A DNA stretch of 64,000 nucleotides, taken from contig NZ_BCZK01000014.1 in assembly GCF_001598695.1 (NCBI RefSeq), positions 1-64,000 on the forward strand, in the 5' to 3' direction. The stretch comes from Klebsiella oxytoca NBRC 105695 (GTDB taxonomy: Bacteria > Pseudomonadota > Gammaproteobacteria > Enterobacterales > Enterobacteriaceae). The translations under genes and the position numbers were made by a program. The notes under the pieces were generated by a model. That model was not told the DNA's origin and searched no databases. It saw nothing but the letters and a program-made list of their open reading frames with translations. Each line of letters opens with the position of its first letter. Within the stretch, counting starts at the first letter, position 1. Below are positions 55,898 to 63,649 of this stretch, piece after piece.

Positions 55898-56962
55898 ATG
55901 AAAAAGATAACGCTTTCACTCATCGCGCTGGGATTGTTTAACGCGACGGCAGCTTTTGCTGAAACCCCGGCGCCGCTTCCGACAGCGATCGCCGACCATA
56001 GCGGGCCGATTCGCATTGCGGTGATCCGCAACCTGGGCTCCGACGATAACACCACCCAGTTTGTCTCCGGAGCGGTCCAGGAGGGCAAAAAGCTCGGCTT
56101 TAAAATCAGCACCTTTCTCAGCAACGGTGATGACGCCAAATTCCAGGACTTCGTTAACCAGGCGATTAGCCAGAAATACGACGGCATTATTCTTTCTCAG
56201 GGACGCGATCCCTACGCCACCGCGCTGGTGAAAAAAGCGGTGGACGCCGGGATCAAAGTCTCGGTCTTCGATACCGCGGTAAACGGTCAGATCCCGGGCG
56301 TCACCGTCACCCAGCAGGATGACGCTTCCCTGACCGAGCTCTCCTTTGGCCAACTGGTGAAAGATTTCAACGGCAAAGCCAATATCGTCAAACTGTGGGT
56401 CGCGGGTTTCCCGCCGATGGAGCGTCGCCAGGCGGCTTATCAGACGCTGCTTAAACAAAATCCCGGCATCAAAGAGCTGGAATCGATCGGCGCCGTCTCA
56501 TCCGATGTGCAGGGCGATACGGCCAACAAGGTTGGGGCGATCTTAGCGAAATACCCGAAAGGTAAAATTGATGCTATCTGGGGAACCTGGGACGCGTTCA
56601 GCCAGGGCGCTTATAAAGCGCTGAAAGAGAACGGTCGCAGCGAGATCAAACTCTACAGCATCGATATTTCTAACCAGGATCTGCAGCTGATGCGCGAATC
56701 CGGCAGTCCGTGGAAGGTGAGCGTAGCGGTGGATCCGAAGCTTATCGGCGCCACTAACGTGCGTCTGATCGCCAATAAGATTGCCGGCGAACCAACCCCT
56801 GCAACCTACGACTTTAAAGCGGCGGCGATTCCGCAGGCGCTGCTGGCGGCGCAGCCGGGAGCGGTCAACGTCGCTTCGCTGGGTAAAATTATTCCAGGCT
56901 GGGGCCAGACTGAAGACTTTATCGCCCCGTGGTTTGCCACTCTCGAAGCGAAAAACAAATAA
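55898..56962 (+). CDS. Second ribose-type ABC importer, periplasmic binding protein
   Basis: A 354-residue Peripla_BP_4 protein with a Sec signal peptide (MKKITLSLIALGLFNATAAFA-ETP). It contains IRIAVIRNLGSDDNTTQFVSGAVQEGKKLGF near residues 35-65, QAISQKYDGIILSQGRDPYATALVKKAVDAGIKVSVFDTAV near 87-128 and WGTWDAFSQGAYKALKENG near residue 228. It is longer than RbsB (296) and diverged from it, so the ligand is not plainly ribose. A hairpin follows the gene before the LVIVD gene. Confidence 0.9.
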   Translation: MKKITLSLIALGLFNATAAFAETPAPLPTAIADHSGPIRIAVIRNLGSDDNTTQFVSGAVQEGKKLGFKISTFLSNGDDAKFQDFVNQAISQKYDGIILSQGRDPYATALVKKAVDAGIKVSVFDTAVNGQIPGVTVTQQDDASLTELSFGQLVKDFNGKANIVKLWVAGFPPMERRQAAYQTLLKQNPGIKELESIGAVSSDVQGDTANKVGAILAKYPKGKIDAIWGTWDAFSQGAYKALKENGRSEIKLYSIDISNQDLQLMRESGSPWKVSVAVDPKLIGATNVRLIANKIAGEPTPATYDFKAAAIPQALLAAQPGAVNVASLGKIIPGWGQTEDFIAPWFATLEAKNK

Positions 56963-56986
56963 TAGCGTCCGGCGGCTGTCAGGTAT

Positions 56987-57005
56987 CCTCTGCCAGCGGT
57001 AGAGG
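56987..57005 (+). other. Hairpin after the binding-protein gene
   Basis: CCTCTGCC-AGC-GGTAGAGG is an 8-bp stem with one wobble pair, 24 bases after the binding-protein stop. It probably limits expression of the LVIVD gene relative to the binding protein. Confidence 0.5.
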
Positions 57006-57037
57006 GGAACCAGCGCTGCCCGGCAACAGGAGGTTAT

Positions 57038-58279
57038 GTGGCTGAATTACCGCGCCCGGAATACAGCCGCAATATGCGGCTGATTGGACATAGCGATCAG
57101 GGAGGACGCCCGGACGGCGTCCAGCTGATGGTACATCGGGGTTATGCCTATATTGGCCATATGGTATCGCAGGGCTTTTCCGTAGTGGACGTACGTGACG
57201 CGAAAAATCCGCGAACGGTCAATTACATCGCCGCGCCACCCGGTACCTGGAACGTCCATTTACAGGCGCACGACGATCTGCTGCTGGTGATCAACGCCCG
57301 GGATCTGTTCGCCGATGCCCGCTTCGCCGACGAGAAGGTTTATTACACCCGTTCGGTGGGCGAGACAGTCAGCGACGTACGGGAGAAGGGCTGGAGCGCC
57401 GGGCTGCGGATTTTTGATATCTCCACCCCGGATAAACCGCAAGAGATCGCCTTTCTGTCGCTTAACGGCATCGGTATTCACCGAATCTGGTACGTCGGCG
57501 GGCGCTGGGCCTACGTTTCCGCGCTGATTGACGGCTTTAGCGACTATATTTTCCTGACTATCGACCTGGCCGACCCGCGTAAGCCGGAAGTTGCCGGGCG
57601 CTGGTGGCTGCCGGGGATGAACCAGGCGGCGGGGGAGACCGCGCAGTGGCCGGAAGGTAAGCGCTATGCCCTGCATCACGCGATTATCGCCGGCGACACC
57701 GCCTACGGCAGCTGGCGCGACGGCGGCCTGACCCTGCTCGATGTGCAGGATCGCTCTCAGCCGAAGCTAATCAGCCACCGTAACTGGAGCCCGCCGTTTG
57801 GCGGCGGTACCCACACCGCGCTGCCGCTCCCGGACCGGGATCTGCTGGTGGTGCTTGATGAGGCGGTACTGGATAACCAGCAGGATGGGGAGAAGCTGAT
57901 CTGGCTGTTCGACATTCGCGAGCCGACAAATCCGGTGAGTATCGCCACTTTCCCGCAGCCGGATGAAGCTGATTACGTGGCGAAAGGTGCGCACTTCGGT
58001 CCACATAACCTGCATGAGAATCGCCCCGGCAGCTTTGTCAGCTCAACGCTGATTTTCGCCACTTATCAGAACGCGGGCGTTCGCGCTTACGATATTTCCA
58101 ACCCTTATCGGCCGGTGGAAACCGGGGCGCTGGTGCCCGCCGCGCCGGCGAAAATGATGGATACCCGCCCCGGTCGTCCGCGGGTGATCCAGTCCTGCGA
58201 TGTGTTCGTCGACGCTCAGGGAATAATCTACAGCACCGACTATAACGGCGGGCTGTCGGTGATTGAGTATCTGGGGTAG
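57038..58279 (+). CDS. LVIVD-repeat beta-propeller protein
   Basis: A 413-residue protein without signal peptide or membrane segment, built from about seven LVIVD-type blades (GFSVVDVRDAKNP, GLRIFDISTPDKP, YIFLTIDLADPRKP, GLTLLDVQDRSQP, LIWLFDIREPTNP, GVRAYDISNPYRP, GLSVIEYLG). Conserved histidines (ALHHAI, GGGTHTALP, HFGPHNLHENR) suggest a metal- or substrate-binding centre. The function is unknown; enzymatic propellers such as lactonases and methanethiol oxidase show the fold can be catalytic, but homology to them is not claimed. Start GTG 57038 follows AGGAGG. It is probably the last gene of the importer operon and acts in the cytoplasm. Confidence 0.8.
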   Translation: MAELPRPEYSRNMRLIGHSDQGGRPDGVQLMVHRGYAYIGHMVSQGFSVVDVRDAKNPRTVNYIAAPPGTWNVHLQAHDDLLLVINARDLFADARFADEKVYYTRSVGETVSDVREKGWSAGLRIFDISTPDKPQEIAFLSLNGIGIHRIWYVGGRWAYVSALIDGFSDYIFLTIDLADPRKPEVAGRWWLPGMNQAAGETAQWPEGKRYALHHAIIAGDTAYGSWRDGGLTLLDVQDRSQPKLISHRNWSPPFGGGTHTALPLPDRDLLVVLDEAVLDNQQDGEKLIWLFDIREPTNPVSIATFPQPDEADYVAKGAHFGPHNLHENRPGSFVSSTLIFATYQNAGVRAYDISNPYRPVETGALVPAAPAKMMDTRPGRPRVIQSCDVFVDAQGIIYSTDYNGGLSVIEYLG

Positions 58280-58286
58280 GGGATGG

Positions 58287-58495
58287 TGGGTTGTTGCCTT
58301 CCCGGGTCGCGGCGCAAACGCCTTAACCGGGCTACAGACGGTGGTGCCCCCGTAGCCCGGACAGATGCGAAGCATCGCCTCCGGGGAAAGAGGCCAATAC
58401 CCGGAGGCGGCGCCTGACGCGCCTGTCCGGGCTACCGGCCCACAGACGGCGGTGCACTCGTAGCCCGGCTAAGCGCAGCGCGAGCCGGGAAAGGC
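58287..58495. repeat. REP-like repeat cluster between the LVIVD gene and mtnK
   Basis: At least four units alternate in orientation: TTCCCGGGTCGCGGCGCAAA...AACCGGGCTAC (58298-58335), GTAGCCCGGACAGATGCGAA...GCCTCCGGGG (58351-58386), ACCCGGAGGCGGCGCCTGAC...CCGGGCTAC (58399-58435) and GTAGCCCGGCTAAGCGCAGC...GAGCCGGGA (58460-58491). They fill the gap between convergent genes. Confidence 0.8.
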
Positions 58496-58506
58496 TGGAC
58501 GGAGAT

Positions 58507-59706
58507 TCAACCGTACTGGCGAATTCGCGCAATCAGCTCATCCACGCTGTCGATGCGATCGGCAATCACAATCAGCGCTTTACCCAGGGTGATGGCGTGG
58601 CGCAGGCATTCATGACGCATGGCTTCGTCCGGGATAGCGTCGATATCCGCCACGTGCGATAGCCCGACGCTGCGGCGAATCAGCTCGGTGCCGCAGAAGC
58701 CGACCGCGTCGGCCCACACTTTTTTCAGAAACGCGGAGGCATAGCCGGGGCAGGCCAGCGCCACGTCGCGGGATTTCTCCGCCGCCAGCGCCTGGAAACG
58801 CTCGGCAAAGGTGGTCCAGAACTGCTGTATATCGTTGAGGCGCTGTTCGCGAGCGGCGGCGGCATCGCGAATGCCCAGATGCCCAGGCAGGCCGCAGTAG
58901 TTGAGCAGCAGGTTGCCGATGGCGGTGCCGATATCGAAGCCAATCGGGCCGAAAAAACCGAACTCGGCGTCGATGGCCTTAAAGCTGCCTTCGGCGACGA
59001 AAATTGAGCCGCTATGAATATCGCCATGCAGTAACGCTTCGGCATGGGAGAAAAACCGGTGCTTCAGCGCGGCCACCACCAGCTTCAGCTGGGTATCTTC
59101 TCGCAGGGCGGCGACGTCGGTTTCCAGCGCTGATGGATAGCTGTTGCGCTCATGAACCTGATACGGATCGTTAAAGAACAGATCCTCGGTAATTTCGCAC
59201 ATCTCGGGGTTGATAAATTGCGCCACATGGGCCTTTTTCTCGTGAGGATGCAGATAAAAGTCGCTGGTGTGGAACAGCGCCTGGGCCAGGTATTCCCCCA
59301 GCTGGCTGGCGGCGCGCGGGTAGTAAACGTTGTTAATCAGCTCACCGCGCCAGATGCGGTGATCGGAAAGATCTTCCATCACCATCACCGCCAGCTCGGG
59401 ATCGAAATGCACAATCCGCACCGTGTGCTGCGGGCAGTGCTGATGGTGAGCCACCAGGGTTTGCGCCTCAAGGCGCGCGCGGTCAAGGGTCAGCGGCCAG
59501 GACTCTCCTACGCAGCGCACGTAGGGCAGCGCCTGCTTAACGATAATCCGGCTCACGCCCTCGGTATCAAAAATTTTAAACACCAGGTTGAGGTTGCCAT
59601 CGCCCACTTCCTGCGCGGACACCAGTTCTGTCGGATTATCGATACCGCCAAATTGTTGGGCGTAAGCCACCGCATCGCTGGCCGTGAAAGTATGGTATTG
59701 CGACAT
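58507..59706 (-). CDS. mtnK: 5-methylthioribose kinase
   Basis: A 399-residue aminoglycoside phosphotransferase-fold kinase that phosphorylates 5-methylthioribose at O1. This is the first step of methylthioribose salvage in Klebsiella. It has [14 protein letters not shown] near residues 33-46, the kinase lysine in [19 protein letters not shown], the catalytic [10 protein letters not shown] near residues 232-241 and [29 protein letters not shown] 59706 is chosen over the upstream frame to 59793. It is divergent from mtnA with a strong MetJ-like site between them. Confidence 0.95.
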   Translation of the reverse strand: MSQYHTFTASDAVAYAQQFGGIDNPTELVSAQEVGDGNLNLVFKIFDTEGVSRIIVKQALPYVRCVGESWPLTLDRARLEAQTLVAHHQHCPQHTVRIVHFDPELAVMVMEDLSDHRIWRGELINNVYYPRAASQLGEYLAQALFHTSDFYLHPHEKKAHVAQFINPEMCEITEDLFFNDPYQVHERNSYPSALETDVAALREDTQLKLVVAALKHRFFSHAEALLHGDIHSGSIFVAEGSFKAIDAEFGFFGPIGFDIGTAIGNLLLNYCGLPGHLGIRDAAAAREQRLNDIQQFWTTFAERFQALAAEKSRDVALACPGYASAFLKKVWADAVGFCGTELIRRSVGLSHVADIDAIPDEAMRHECLRHAITLGKALIVIADRIDSVDELIARIRQYG

Positions 59707-59732
59707 TGCCTCGATCCTCAAAATTCTGATTA

Positions 59733-59764
59733 AGCCGTTCAGACGTCTATACTTCTGGATTTCA
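59733..59764. promoter_or_regulatory. MetJ operator between mtnK and mtnA
   Basis: A perfect met box AGACGTCT (59741-59748) is followed in phase by ATACTTCT (6 of 8) and GGATTTCA (4 of 8), and preceded by AGCCGTTC (5 of 8). This is the tandem pattern recognised by the methionine repressor MetJ with S-adenosylmethionine. It would repress both divergent genes when methionine is plentiful. Confidence 0.8.
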
Positions 59765-59808
59765 TCCTGACACAATGTGATACAACAACGCAACAGGGAT
59801 TTAACTAA

Positions 59809-60837
59809 ATGCAGACACTACAGACCACCAGCCTGCGGGTAAGCGAAAATCAGCTCTTTATTCTTGACCAGCAGGCCTTACCGCAGGAAAAACGCTGGCT
59901 GGCGGCGGATAACGTCGAATTGCTGGTGGACCATATTCACGCCCTGCGGGTACGCGGCGCGCCGTTGATTGGCCTGTCCGCCAGCCTGCTGCTGGCGCTG
60001 CTGGCGCGGCGCGGTCTGACCCGCGATGCGCTATCTGAGGCGCTGGAGACGCTGCGCGCCGCGCGTCCAACGGCGGTGAACCTGATGAATAATCTGGATC
60101 GCATGAAGCTGGCGCTGGCGAAGGAGCACTATCCGCAGGCGCTGGAAGCGGAAGCGCTGCGCCTGATCGCCGAGGATAAACAGCTTTGCGCCAGCATCGC
60201 CGAGGCGGGCAGCGCGCTGGTGACGCCGGGTAGCCGCCTGTTGACCCACTGCAATACCGGCGGCCTGGCGACGGCGGGCGTCGGCACCGCGCTGGGGGTG
60301 ATTGCGCTGGCGTATCAGCAGGGGAAAGTGGCAAACGTCTGGGTGGATGAAACGCGCCCTCTGTTGCAGGGCGGGCGCCTGACCGCCTGGGAGCTGGGTG
60401 AGCTGGGGGTGCCGTATCGGCTGATTACCGATTCGATGGCCGCCAGCCTGATGGCGCAGGGCCAGGTCGATGCGGTTTGGGTGGGCGCTGACCGTATTGC
60501 CGCCAACGGCGACGTAGCCAATAAAATCGGCACCTATTCGCTGGCGGTTCTGGCAAAATATCACCAGATCCCGTTTTACGTAGCCGCGCCGCAAACTACC
60601 CTGGATCGCCATTGCCCGAACGGCGCGGCGATCCCGATTGAGCAGCGGGCAGCCGCCGAAGTCACCGGCGTCGCCGGCAGCTTTGGCGCGGTGCAGTGGG
60701 CGCCGAAAGAGGCTGCGGTTTACAATCCCGCGTTCGACGTCACGCCCGCAACGTTAGTCAGCGGCTGGGTGCTGGATAGCGGCGTGGTCACCCCGGAGCA
60801 GGTCGCCGCCGGGGCGTTCAAACCAGAAAAAGCCTGA
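59809..60837 (+). CDS. mtnA: Methylthioribose-1-phosphate isomerase
   Basis: A 342-residue aldose-ketose isomerase of the eIF2B-like family. It converts methylthioribose-1-phosphate to methylthioribulose-1-phosphate. It has [17 protein letters not shown] near residues 46-62, the catalytic cysteine in [20 protein letters not shown] near residue 148, the catalytic aspartate in [24 protein letters not shown] near residue 228, and [11 protein letters not shown] near the end. The later salvage enzymes (mtnB, C, D, E) are not in this window. Confidence 0.95.
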   Translation: MQTLQTTSLRVSENQLFILDQQALPQEKRWLAADNVELLVDHIHALRVRGAPLIGLSASLLLALLARRGLTRDALSEALETLRAARPTAVNLMNNLDRMKLALAKEHYPQALEAEALRLIAEDKQLCASIAEAGSALVTPGSRLLTHCNTGGLATAGVGTALGVIALAYQQGKVANVWVDETRPLLQGGRLTAWELGELGVPYRLITDSMAASLMAQGQVDAVWVGADRIAANGDVANKIGTYSLAVLAKYHQIPFYVAAPQTTLDRHCPNGAAIPIEQRAAAEVTGVAGSFGAVQWAPKEAAVYNPAFDVTPATLVSGWVLDSGVVTPEQVAAGAFKPEKA

Positions 60838-60845
60838 ACCTGAGC

Positions 60846-60875
60846 CAAAAAGCGAAGCGACCGCCAAAGCTTCGC
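60846..60875. terminator. Bidirectional terminator between mtnA and phytase gene
   Basis: GCGAAGC (60852-60858) pairs with GCTTCGC (60869-60875) across a 10-base loop. The plus side is followed by CTTCTACTT. The minus side is followed by a T-run (complement of AAAAA at 60847-60851), so it terminates the phytase transcript better. Confidence 0.6.
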
Positions 60876-60886
60876 CTTCTACTTAT

Positions 60887-62155
60887 TTATGGCAGCACCA
60901 TCTCCACCGCCGGAGCGGACTGCGGATCGATATTGCGGCCCAGCGCGGTCAGCGCCGCCTGGTAAGGGCACAGCGTCCCGACATCGGTCGTCTGGCAGCC
61001 CGCCTGACGCCACTCCTGGCGCAACAGCGGATGCTGGCTATCCGGCGTTTGCAGGCGGCGCAAATCGTCCAGACTTTGCGCCTGGAAGTAGACGCGCAGG
61101 TAGCGTTGACCGCTGCGGGTATCGCGCCAGCGTTCCAGCACCAGGCTGCTGCCCGGCGGGATATTGCCGCGGCTGTACCCTGGCAGCTGCCAGCTAAAGT
61201 CCATTAACGTCCGCACCATGGCGATATTCGTATCGTGCGCTACCAGCAGCAGCCAGCGCACGTTCGGCGCGGCGCCCTCTTTTACCCCTTCAAGCATGGC
61301 GTTGAGCAGAATCGAGCCGCGTTTTTGCGCGGTATAAAACACATCGTTGCTGAGATCGTAGTTCTCCGTCAGCAGCGGCAGCAGGGCGGTTATCTGGCTG
61401 GAACGGGTAATATGGCCCCACGCCAGCTGGCTGAGAGGCAGGTTCTCGCTCCACCCCAGACGCAGCGTCTCAACCATATTGGCCATCACGCTCAGTCCGC
61501 TAATCGAGGTTTTGCCGCTTTTGCTCTGCTCCACCTGCCACGGTAGATCAAACACCGGGCAGGGCTTATCGGGTACGCAGACCGCGTTTTTCAGCAGCTG
61601 AATTGCCGGAGCCAGCGCCTGCCGACGCTGCGCCAGATCGCCGGCCTTCTTCTTCACTTCCGCCAGCTGGCGGGCGGGGTCGGTTTGCGTGGCGGCAAAT
61701 TTGTCGGTCTGAAACAGCGGATCCGCGTCGCCGCTGACGTGATGAATCATCACGCCGCAGCCGGGAAAGGCGCCGTCCACCAGCGCCTGGGCGGTGGCCC
61801 GCGTACGCTGCAGGGGGCTGGCGCGTACATAAATCTCACCGCTCGCCGGGCAGCCCGCCGTCAGTAGCCCCAGCTGGCGAAAGCGCGCGCCCTCATCGCG
61901 CCCCTTATTGACGACGGCGGCATAGCCGTGGCCGGTCAGCTCGCCGTCGTGGGTGGTCCACTGCGTCCACGGACGCTGGGTCGCGGCTTCGATGGCCTCC
62001 CGGTTGCCCTCGGTCGGCGGACGAATGCCGTGGCGGCTGAGTTCAACCACTTTTTCCAGCGCATACTGCGTGGCGGCATGGCCCGGTGCGGCCAGCAGCG
62101 GCAGAGCGCAGGTAAGCAGCAGGCGTAGCAAAACCTGATGTCGTACAGGCATCAT
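60887..62155 (-). CDS. phyK: Periplasmic histidine acid phytase
   Basis: A 422-residue branch 2 histidine phosphatase. It has a Sec signal peptide (to about residue 27, ending PGHA-ATQ), the active site RHGIRPPT near residue 40, and the proton donor pair HD in LLLVAHDTNIA near residue 308. Several paired cysteines suit the periplasm. It is highly similar to the Klebsiella phytase PhyK (421 residues), which releases phosphate from phytate, leaving mainly inositol monophosphate or glucose-1-phosphate-type products. It lies 25 bases after the OPA antiporter gene, which implies one operon. Confidence 0.92.
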   Translation of the reverse strand: MMPVRHQVLLRLLLTCALPLLAAPGHAATQYALEKVVELSRHGIRPPTEGNREAIEAATQRPWTQWTTHDGELTGHGYAAVVNKGRDEGARFRQLGLLTAGCPASGEIYVRASPLQRTRATAQALVDGAFPGCGVMIHHVSGDADPLFQTDKFAATQTDPARQLAEVKKKAGDLAQRRQALAPAIQLLKNAVCVPDKPCPVFDLPWQVEQSKSGKTSISGLSVMANMVETLRLGWSENLPLSQLAWGHITRSSQITALLPLLTENYDLSNDVFYTAQKRGSILLNAMLEGVKEGAAPNVRWLLLVAHDTNIAMVRTLMDFSWQLPGYSRGNIPPGSSLVLERWRDTRSGQRYLRVYFQAQSLDDLRRLQTPDSQHPLLRQEWRQAGCQTTDVGTLCPYQAALTALGRNIDPQSAPAVEMVLP

Positions 62156-62180
62156 AAAATCTTCCTTATAAGTTAAAAGG

Positions 62181-63542
62181 TTATGACGAGAATGAGGTCT
62201 GACGTTCTATCGCGTGTCGCCTGGCGACAATCGCAGCGGTGGTAAAACAGAATAGCGCGGACACGAGGCCGGTGCCTACCCAAAACAGCGACAGCGTACT
62301 GAAGTCATATAGCGTTTTGCCGTTTTCGATCATCGAGGTTTTATCGATGATGATGCCGGTGAGAAACTCGCCGAGTCCCGCCCCCGCGTAGCTGGCGATA
62401 CCGATAGTGCCGAGCGCGGCGCCCGCGGCTTTACGCGATGAAATATCGACCGCGATCAGTCCGCCAAGGAAGCAGGTCAACGCTCCGATGGTGGCGCCGA
62501 AGATAATCATCGCCAGAATATCGGTGTAGTAGCCGTGCGGCGACCAGAGCATCAGCGCGAAGCCGGCGGTGTTGAGCAGGCTGATAAACCCGGCCATCAC
62601 GCTGCGGTTACGCGGGAAAAAGCGGTCGGAGAGCATCCCGGCGATAATGGTTCCGGCAATACCCGCGATAGCGTTGACCCCGATAATCCCGGACGCTTCG
62701 AGAGTAGAGTAGGCTTTATCCTGTTCCAGAAAGAAGATCCCCCACGAGTTCACCGCGTAACGGTCGATATACATAAACGCCGAGGCCAGGGCCAGCGTCC
62801 ACAGGGCCGGGTTACGCAGCGCCAGCAGCTGGTTTTTAAATACCGAGCCGCGGGCTTCCGTCTCCTCCTGCGGTTCATCGCGAATGACGTTGATGGGCGG
62901 GAAGCCGCAGCTTTGCGGCGAGTCGCGCATAAACAACAGCATCAGCACCACCCCGGCGGCGCCGAGCGCGGCGGTCGACAGGTAGCCCATCTGCCAGCCG
63001 AATCCGGCAATCACCGCGGCGATCACCATATAGGTCATCGCTTCGCCGATGTTATGCGCCGTCGACCAGATCGCGTAAAAAGTGCCTCGTTCTTTACAGC
63101 CGTACCAGCGCGCCAGCGATACCACGCACGGGCCAACGCCCATCGACTGCGCCCAGCCGTTAATCCCCCAGAAGATTGCCAGCAGCATGGCGTTGCTGGT
63201 CATCCCCATCATCAGGTTCATTCCGGCGCTTAGCAGTAGCCCAAGGCTCATGTAGCGCACTACGTTGGCATGATCGGCAATAAAGCCGTTAACCAGCTTG
63301 CCGATGGCGTAGCTGAAAAATAGCGTTGAGCCGATCATGCCCAGCTCCGTTGGGGTTATGCCGAGTTCCACCAGCGCGCTTTTGGCGACGGTGAACGATA
63401 GCCGGCAAACGTAGAACGTGACGTACGCCAGGGTCATGGTGATAAAGGTTTGCCAGCGCACGCTGCGAAAGCGCCGTTCATCGAACTCTCCGCCCGCTTT
63501 GGGCGGCGAAGCGCGAAAAAATGCGATAATTCTTCCAGACAT
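62181..63542 (-). CDS. MFS organophosphate:phosphate antiporter (OPA family)
   Basis: A 453-residue MFS protein with twelve helices of the GlpT/UhpT/PgtP type. The family pattern WQTFITMTLAYVTFYVCRLSFTVAKSALVELGIT is near residues 31-64, with ARWYGCKERGTFYAIWSTAHNIGEA near residues 145-170 and the DRYAVNSWGIFFLE region near residue 265. OPA antiporters import a sugar- or alcohol-phosphate in exchange for inorganic phosphate. Between an inositol monophosphatase gene and a phytase gene, inositol phosphate is a reasonable ligand (inference). Its ribosome site is inside a small hairpin (63551-63565). Confidence 0.9.
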   Translation of the reverse strand: MSGRIIAFFRASPPKAGGEFDERRFRSVRWQTFITMTLAYVTFYVCRLSFTVAKSALVELGITPTELGMIGSTLFFSYAIGKLVNGFIADHANVVRYMSLGLLLSAGMNLMMGMTSNAMLLAIFWGINGWAQSMGVGPCVVSLARWYGCKERGTFYAIWSTAHNIGEAMTYMVIAAVIAGFGWQMGYLSTAALGAAGVVLMLLFMRDSPQSCGFPPINVIRDEPQEETEARGSVFKNQLLALRNPALWTLALASAFMYIDRYAVNSWGIFFLEQDKAYSTLEASGIIGVNAIAGIAGTIIAGMLSDRFFPRNRSVMAGFISLLNTAGFALMLWSPHGYYTDILAMIIFGATIGALTCFLGGLIAVDISSRKAAGAALGTIGIASYAGAGLGEFLTGIIIDKTSMIENGKTLYDFSTLSLFWVGTGLVSALFCFTTAAIVARRHAIERQTSFSS

Positions 63543-63550
63543 AATGGTAT

Positions 63551-63565
63551 CTCCGAAGGTCGGAG
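63551..63565 (-). promoter_or_regulatory. Hairpin covering the ribosome site of the OPA gene
   Basis: On the minus strand CTCCGA-CCT-TCGGAG forms a 6-bp stem whose 3' arm contains the GGAG ribosome site, eight bases before the ATG. Translation initiation may be damped or regulated by structure. Confidence 0.4.
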
Positions 63566-63649
63566 GCCTGACTGATTAGTGTGGTTCGTCCATGAGGTTT
63601 ATCGTCGTTGTGTAGAGTACATAATCAGATAAAGCCTGACCCGATACGG

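Noticed and set aside
58287-58495. CRISPR-like repeat array
   Set aside because: The repeated units are imperfect palindromes in alternating orientation with irregular gaps, as in REP/BIME elements. There are no equal-length spacers and no cas genes.
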